Below, piece after piece: positions 5,609 to 7,135 of a stretch of 7,135 nt of DNA (its first letter is position 1; each line of letters starts with the position of its first letter). The stretch covers positions 1 through 7,135 of the forward strand of contig CAKTLD010000100.1 in the NCBI GenBank assembly GCA_934572445.1. The letters run 5' to 3'. This DNA is from an uncultured Oscillospiraceae bacterium (GTDB lineage: Bacteria > Bacillota > Clostridia > Oscillospirales > Oscillospiraceae). Position numbers and translations under genes: made by a program. Under the pieces are notes generated by a model that was not told where the DNA came from, did not search any database, and worked only from the letters and a program-made list of their open reading frames with translations.

Positions 5609-5669
5609 TAAAACGAGGAATAGAGCGCGCACGAACGTGAGATACTGAGGAGAAAGGGAGGATGCGGAC

Positions 5670-6221
5670 ATGCCGGAGGAAATTCTTGTCAAGCAGGGCG
5701 CGCCCACGCTTGCTGGCATCAAAACGGGCAGCCTCTTTCCCTGCCCCTGCGAGGACCGCGACGCGCTGCTGGGTGATATCCGGCGGCTGAACCGGCTGCT
5801 CGTGCCCAAGGGGCTGTGCCTGCTGCCCATCCGCTTTCTTGCGGGGCAGGCGCTGCTGTACCTCTACCGGCCTGCCGAGCTGCGCCGTGATCTCAAGGAT
5901 ACGCTTGCCGCCGAGATCCTGCGGCAGGCGGGCTATGTCGAGGACGACTGTTCGCGCTGCGTGGCGCGGCTGATCCGCCGCTTCCGCGAGAGCGGGGAGT
6001 TTCCGCATGAGGTCGGGCTGTTTCTCAGTTATCCGCCCGAGGACGTAAAGGGCTTTATCGACCACCGTGCCTGCGGCTTCAAGTGCGCGGGACTGTGGAA
6101 AGTCTACGGCGACGAGCGGCGGGCGCGTGAGCTGTTCGCAAAATTCAGAAAATGCACAGAGGTTTACTGTGCGCTGTGGCAGGCGGGCTCGAGTCTTGAA
6201 CGTCTGGCCGTGGCGGGTTAA
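5670..6221 (+). CDS. DUF3793 family protein (function unknown)
   Basis: This soluble-looking protein of 183 residues has no signal peptide or membrane segment. It matches DUF3793 by recall: an N-terminal CPC motif (C25, C27), a central basic helical region, the hallmark FPHEVGLFLSYPPEDVKGFI at about 111-130, then GLWKVYGD (141-148) and a C-terminal FAKFRKCTEVY segment. It is rich in cysteine (25, 27, 50, 94, 97, 135, 139, 162, 167), including C94-x2-C97 and C135-x3-C139, which could bind a metal. No biochemical role is known to me. In gut Clostridia such genes are commonly found beside flavodoxin and ferrous iron uptake genes, which suggests a role in iron shortage. The ribosome site GGGAGG (5656-5661) lies 8 nt before the ATG. 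It heads an operon with the flavodoxin 22 bp downstream. Confidence 0.85.
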   Translation: MPEEILVKQGAPTLAGIKTGSLFPCPCEDRDALLGDIRRLNRLLVPKGLCLLPIRFLAGQALLYLYRPAELRRDLKDTLAAEILRQAGYVEDDCSRCVARLIRRFRESGEFPHEVGLFLSYPPEDVKGFIDHRACGFKCAGLWKVYGDERRARELFAKFRKCTEVYCALWQAGSSLERLAVAG

Positions 6222-6243
6222 AAAGAAAGGTAGGTAACATATC

Positions 6244-6669
6244 ATGAAGAAAACTGCTGTTGTTTACTGGAGCGGTACGGGCAATACCGAGGCAATGGCC
6301 AAGGCCGTGGCCGAGGGCATGGAGAGCGCGGGCGCGCAGGTCACGCTGCTCACGCCGGATCAGGTGCAGAGCGGCGCGCTGAACGGCTATGACGCCATCG
6401 CCTTTGGCTGCCCTGCTATGGGCAGCGAGGTGCTGGAGGAAATGGAGTTTCAGCCGATGTTCGACGAGTGCAAGAGAAGTCTCAGCGGCAAGAGCGCGGC
6501 GCTGTTCGGTTCCTACGGCTGGGGCGACGGCGAATGGATGCGCAGTTGGGAAAAGGACTGCGGCGACGCGGGGATCAACCTCGTGTGCGAAAGCGTCATC
6601 TGCTGCGAAGCGCCCGACGAACAGATCCTTGAGGCCTGCCGCGCTGCCGGTAAAAAGCTGGCGGAATAA
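6244..6669 (+). CDS. Short-chain flavodoxin
   Basis: This FMN-binding cytoplasmic electron carrier of 141 residues closely resembles the Megasphaera elsdenii and Clostridium beijerinckii flavodoxins. The phosphate-binding loop is SGTGNT (10-15, within VVYWSGTGNTEAMA). The two loops that flank the isoalloxazine ring are GCPAMGSE (55-62) and GSYGWGDGEWM (89-99). Flavodoxins of this type replace ferredoxin as low-potential carriers under iron limitation and could serve the hydrogenase-type module encoded at the left of the window. An AAAGGTAGG-like ribosome site lies about 9 nt before the ATG. The gene is second in the operon behind DUF3793, so the twin palindromes probably control it as well. 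Confidence 0.96.
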   Translation: MKKTAVVYWSGTGNTEAMAKAVAEGMESAGAQVTLLTPDQVQSGALNGYDAIAFGCPAMGSEVLEEMEFQPMFDECKRSLSGKSAALFGSYGWGDGEWMRSWEKDCGDAGINLVCESVICCEAPDEQILEACRAAGKKLAE

Positions 6670-6680
6670 AAAAGACCGCG

Positions 6681-6782
6681 ATGGACTTTGCGTGGAAAAC
6701 GCTCAGACGCAGGCTGCCTGTGCTCGCGGAGCTCGCCTTCCTTCTGGCGGGACTTGCCCTCTGCGGCGCGGCGCCGCGCTGA
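6681..6782 (+). CDS. Possible 33-residue membrane microprotein
   Basis: An ATG 11 bp after the flavodoxin stop opens 33 codons. They encode a basic N-terminus (MDFAWKTLRRRLP) followed by about 18 hydrophobic residues (VLAELAFLLAGLALCGAA), a single potential membrane helix. There is no good ribosome site (AAAAGACCGCG precedes the ATG), and the end of the frame coincides with a 14-bp GC palindrome. I recognise no family. It may be a real third gene of the operon or a chance frame in GC-rich sequence. Confidence 0.3.
   Translation: MDFAWKTLRRRLPVLAELAFLLAGLALCGAAPR
6766..6779. repeat. 14-bp perfect GC palindrome
   Basis: GCGCGGCGCCGCGC is fully self-complementary and lies at the end of the possible microprotein frame. 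It could strengthen transcript-end structure together with the large hairpin just downstream, though with no loop it folds poorly by itself. Confidence 0.4.
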
Positions 6783-6800
6783 TGTCTCATATAAGGTACA

Positions 6801-6838
6801 GCGCAGGACCCTCTGCCAAATGGCGGAGGGTCCTGCGC
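6801..6838 (+). terminator. Very strong hairpin, probable end of the DUF3793-flavodoxin transcript
   Basis: GCGCAGGACCCTC (6801-6813) pairs perfectly with GAGGGTCCTGCGC (6826-6838). The pairing continues inward through TGCC/GGCG (one G-T pair) to a small AAAT loop, about 17 bp in total. Only GCGTTT follows, with no U-tract, so it may act as a transcript-stabilising or factor-dependent end rather than a classic intrinsic terminator. Confidence 0.55.
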
Positions 6839-7059
6839 GCGTTTGAGAAGCTGCGTTCATCCGGCATCGGAAAGCTGCTTTTCCGGATACTGGGAGATCC
6901 TGTGAGGGGCTGCGTTTCGACTGGGCTTATCTCCGGCGGAGAGTAGCTTGGAGGGCAAACACAATAAAAAAGAAAGCGGGCCGGCTCTGCATAAGGAGCC
7001 TGCGGTTTACCTATGCCTTTTTGATTGCGATACAGCCGAAAAAATCTCCCCATACTGAT
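6839..7059. other. Non-coding stretch rich in short dyads before the insertion sequence
   Basis: I see no convincing gene on either strand here. Short dyads are present: ATCCGG (6859-6864) with CCGGAT (6883-6888) around CGGAAA/TTTCCG; TCTCCG-G-CGGAGA (6930-6942); and GGCTC (6983-6987) with GAGCC (6996-7000). On the minus strand the last is followed by a T-rich run (6963-6974) and could terminate leftward transcription. CCTATGCCTTTTT at 7010-7022 also occurs at 1247-1259. Confidence 0.4.
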
Positions 7060-7066
7060 TGAACCG

Positions 7067-7119
7067 CACCCCATTTGTTAGACGAGTATGATAAAATACT
7101 TGTACTAAGAAATGGGGTG
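7067..7119 (+). promoter_or_regulatory. Inverted repeat that would mask the orfA ribosome site
   Basis: CACCCCATTT (7067-7076) is the exact complement of AAATGGGGTG (7110-7119), a 10-bp stem with a 33-nt loop. The right arm contains the GGGG of the orfA ribosome site. A transcript reading in from outside would carry both arms and hide the site. A transcript starting inside the loop would not. Confidence 0.55.
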
Positions 7120-7125
7120 TTTTCT

Positions 7126-7135
7126 ATGCCAAAGG
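7126..7135 (+). CDS. Insertion sequence orfA, first codons only
   Basis: An ATG at 7126 begins a frame reading MPK before the window ends. It sits 66 bp inside the inferred insertion sequence end, behind a GGGGTG ribosome site (7114-7119), where an IS3-family orfA helix-turn-helix protein would start. Only its position identifies it, as too little sequence is present. Confidence 0.5.

Larger units (their letters stand above)
7060..7135 (+). mobile_element. Left end of an IS3-family (IS150-group-like) insertion sequence
   Basis: The sequence from TGAACCGCACCCCATTTG (7060-7077) through GTTAGACGA closely parallels the left end of IS150 as I recall it (TGTACTGCACCC, then ATTTTGTTGGACGA). A short open frame starting MPK follows 66 bp later, as in this group. 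The element continues past the window. The target duplication (GAT or TGAT ending at 7059) cannot be checked without the right end. It was probably inserted downstream of the flavodoxin operon, in the same orientation. Confidence 0.75.

Noticed and set aside
5589..6245. Open frame of 218 codons on the minus strand
   Set aside because: It is antisense to the DUF3793 gene, which has the hallmark motif and a good ribosome site on the plus strand.
6787..7074. Open frame of 95 codons on the minus strand
   Set aside because: It reads through the strong hairpin and the insertion sequence end, with no recognisable domain and no ribosome site.

Overview
The window looks like a piece of a GC-rich, anaerobic, gut-type Firmicutes chromosome, most likely Clostridia and plausibly Oscillospiraceae. 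This is inferred from the gene content: an [FeFe]-hydrogenase-type NADH module, a two-subunit iron-sulfur serine dehydratase, a DUF3793 protein, and a Megasphaera/Clostridium-type short flavodoxin. Strong AGGAGG ribosome sites and sigma-A-type promoters agree. No taxonomic search was possible.

Layout. (1) 1-1110, minus strand: a NuoE-like 2Fe-2S subunit followed, with an 8-bp overlap, by the N-terminal third of a NuoF/HndC/HydB-like flavoprotein that runs off the left edge. Their promoter is at 1143-1172. (2) 1321-2869, minus strand: sdaAB-sdaAA, the L-serine dehydratase beta and alpha subunits, with overlapping reading frames and a hairpin after the last stop. (3) 3153-4088, plus strand: a PfkB-family fructokinase. 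Its leader carries a sequence exactly complementary to its own ribosome site. (4) 4094-5307, minus strand: a MarR-type regulator and a TauE/SafE permease in one operon, with a clear promoter and an operator-like dyad at the start site. (5) 5433-6669, plus strand: a DUF3793 protein and a flavodoxin behind a good promoter, with two identical 18-bp palindromic sites, one at the predicted start of transcription and one 123 bp further on. (6) 6670-7059: a possible microprotein, a very strong hairpin and other dyads, with no convincing gene. (7) 7060-7135: the left end of an IS3-family (IS150-group-like) insertion sequence with the first codons of orfA.

How it fits together. The hydrogenase-type subunits, the Fe-S serine dehydratase and the flavodoxin all belong to iron-dependent anaerobic redox metabolism. 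Flavodoxin of this type is known to replace ferredoxin when iron is short. The most interesting element is therefore the DUF3793-flavodoxin operon with its twin palindromes, which I infer to be operators of a metal-responsive repressor. The repressor gene itself is not in the window. The sulfur/anion permease with its own MarR regulator and the fructokinase look like independent transcription units.
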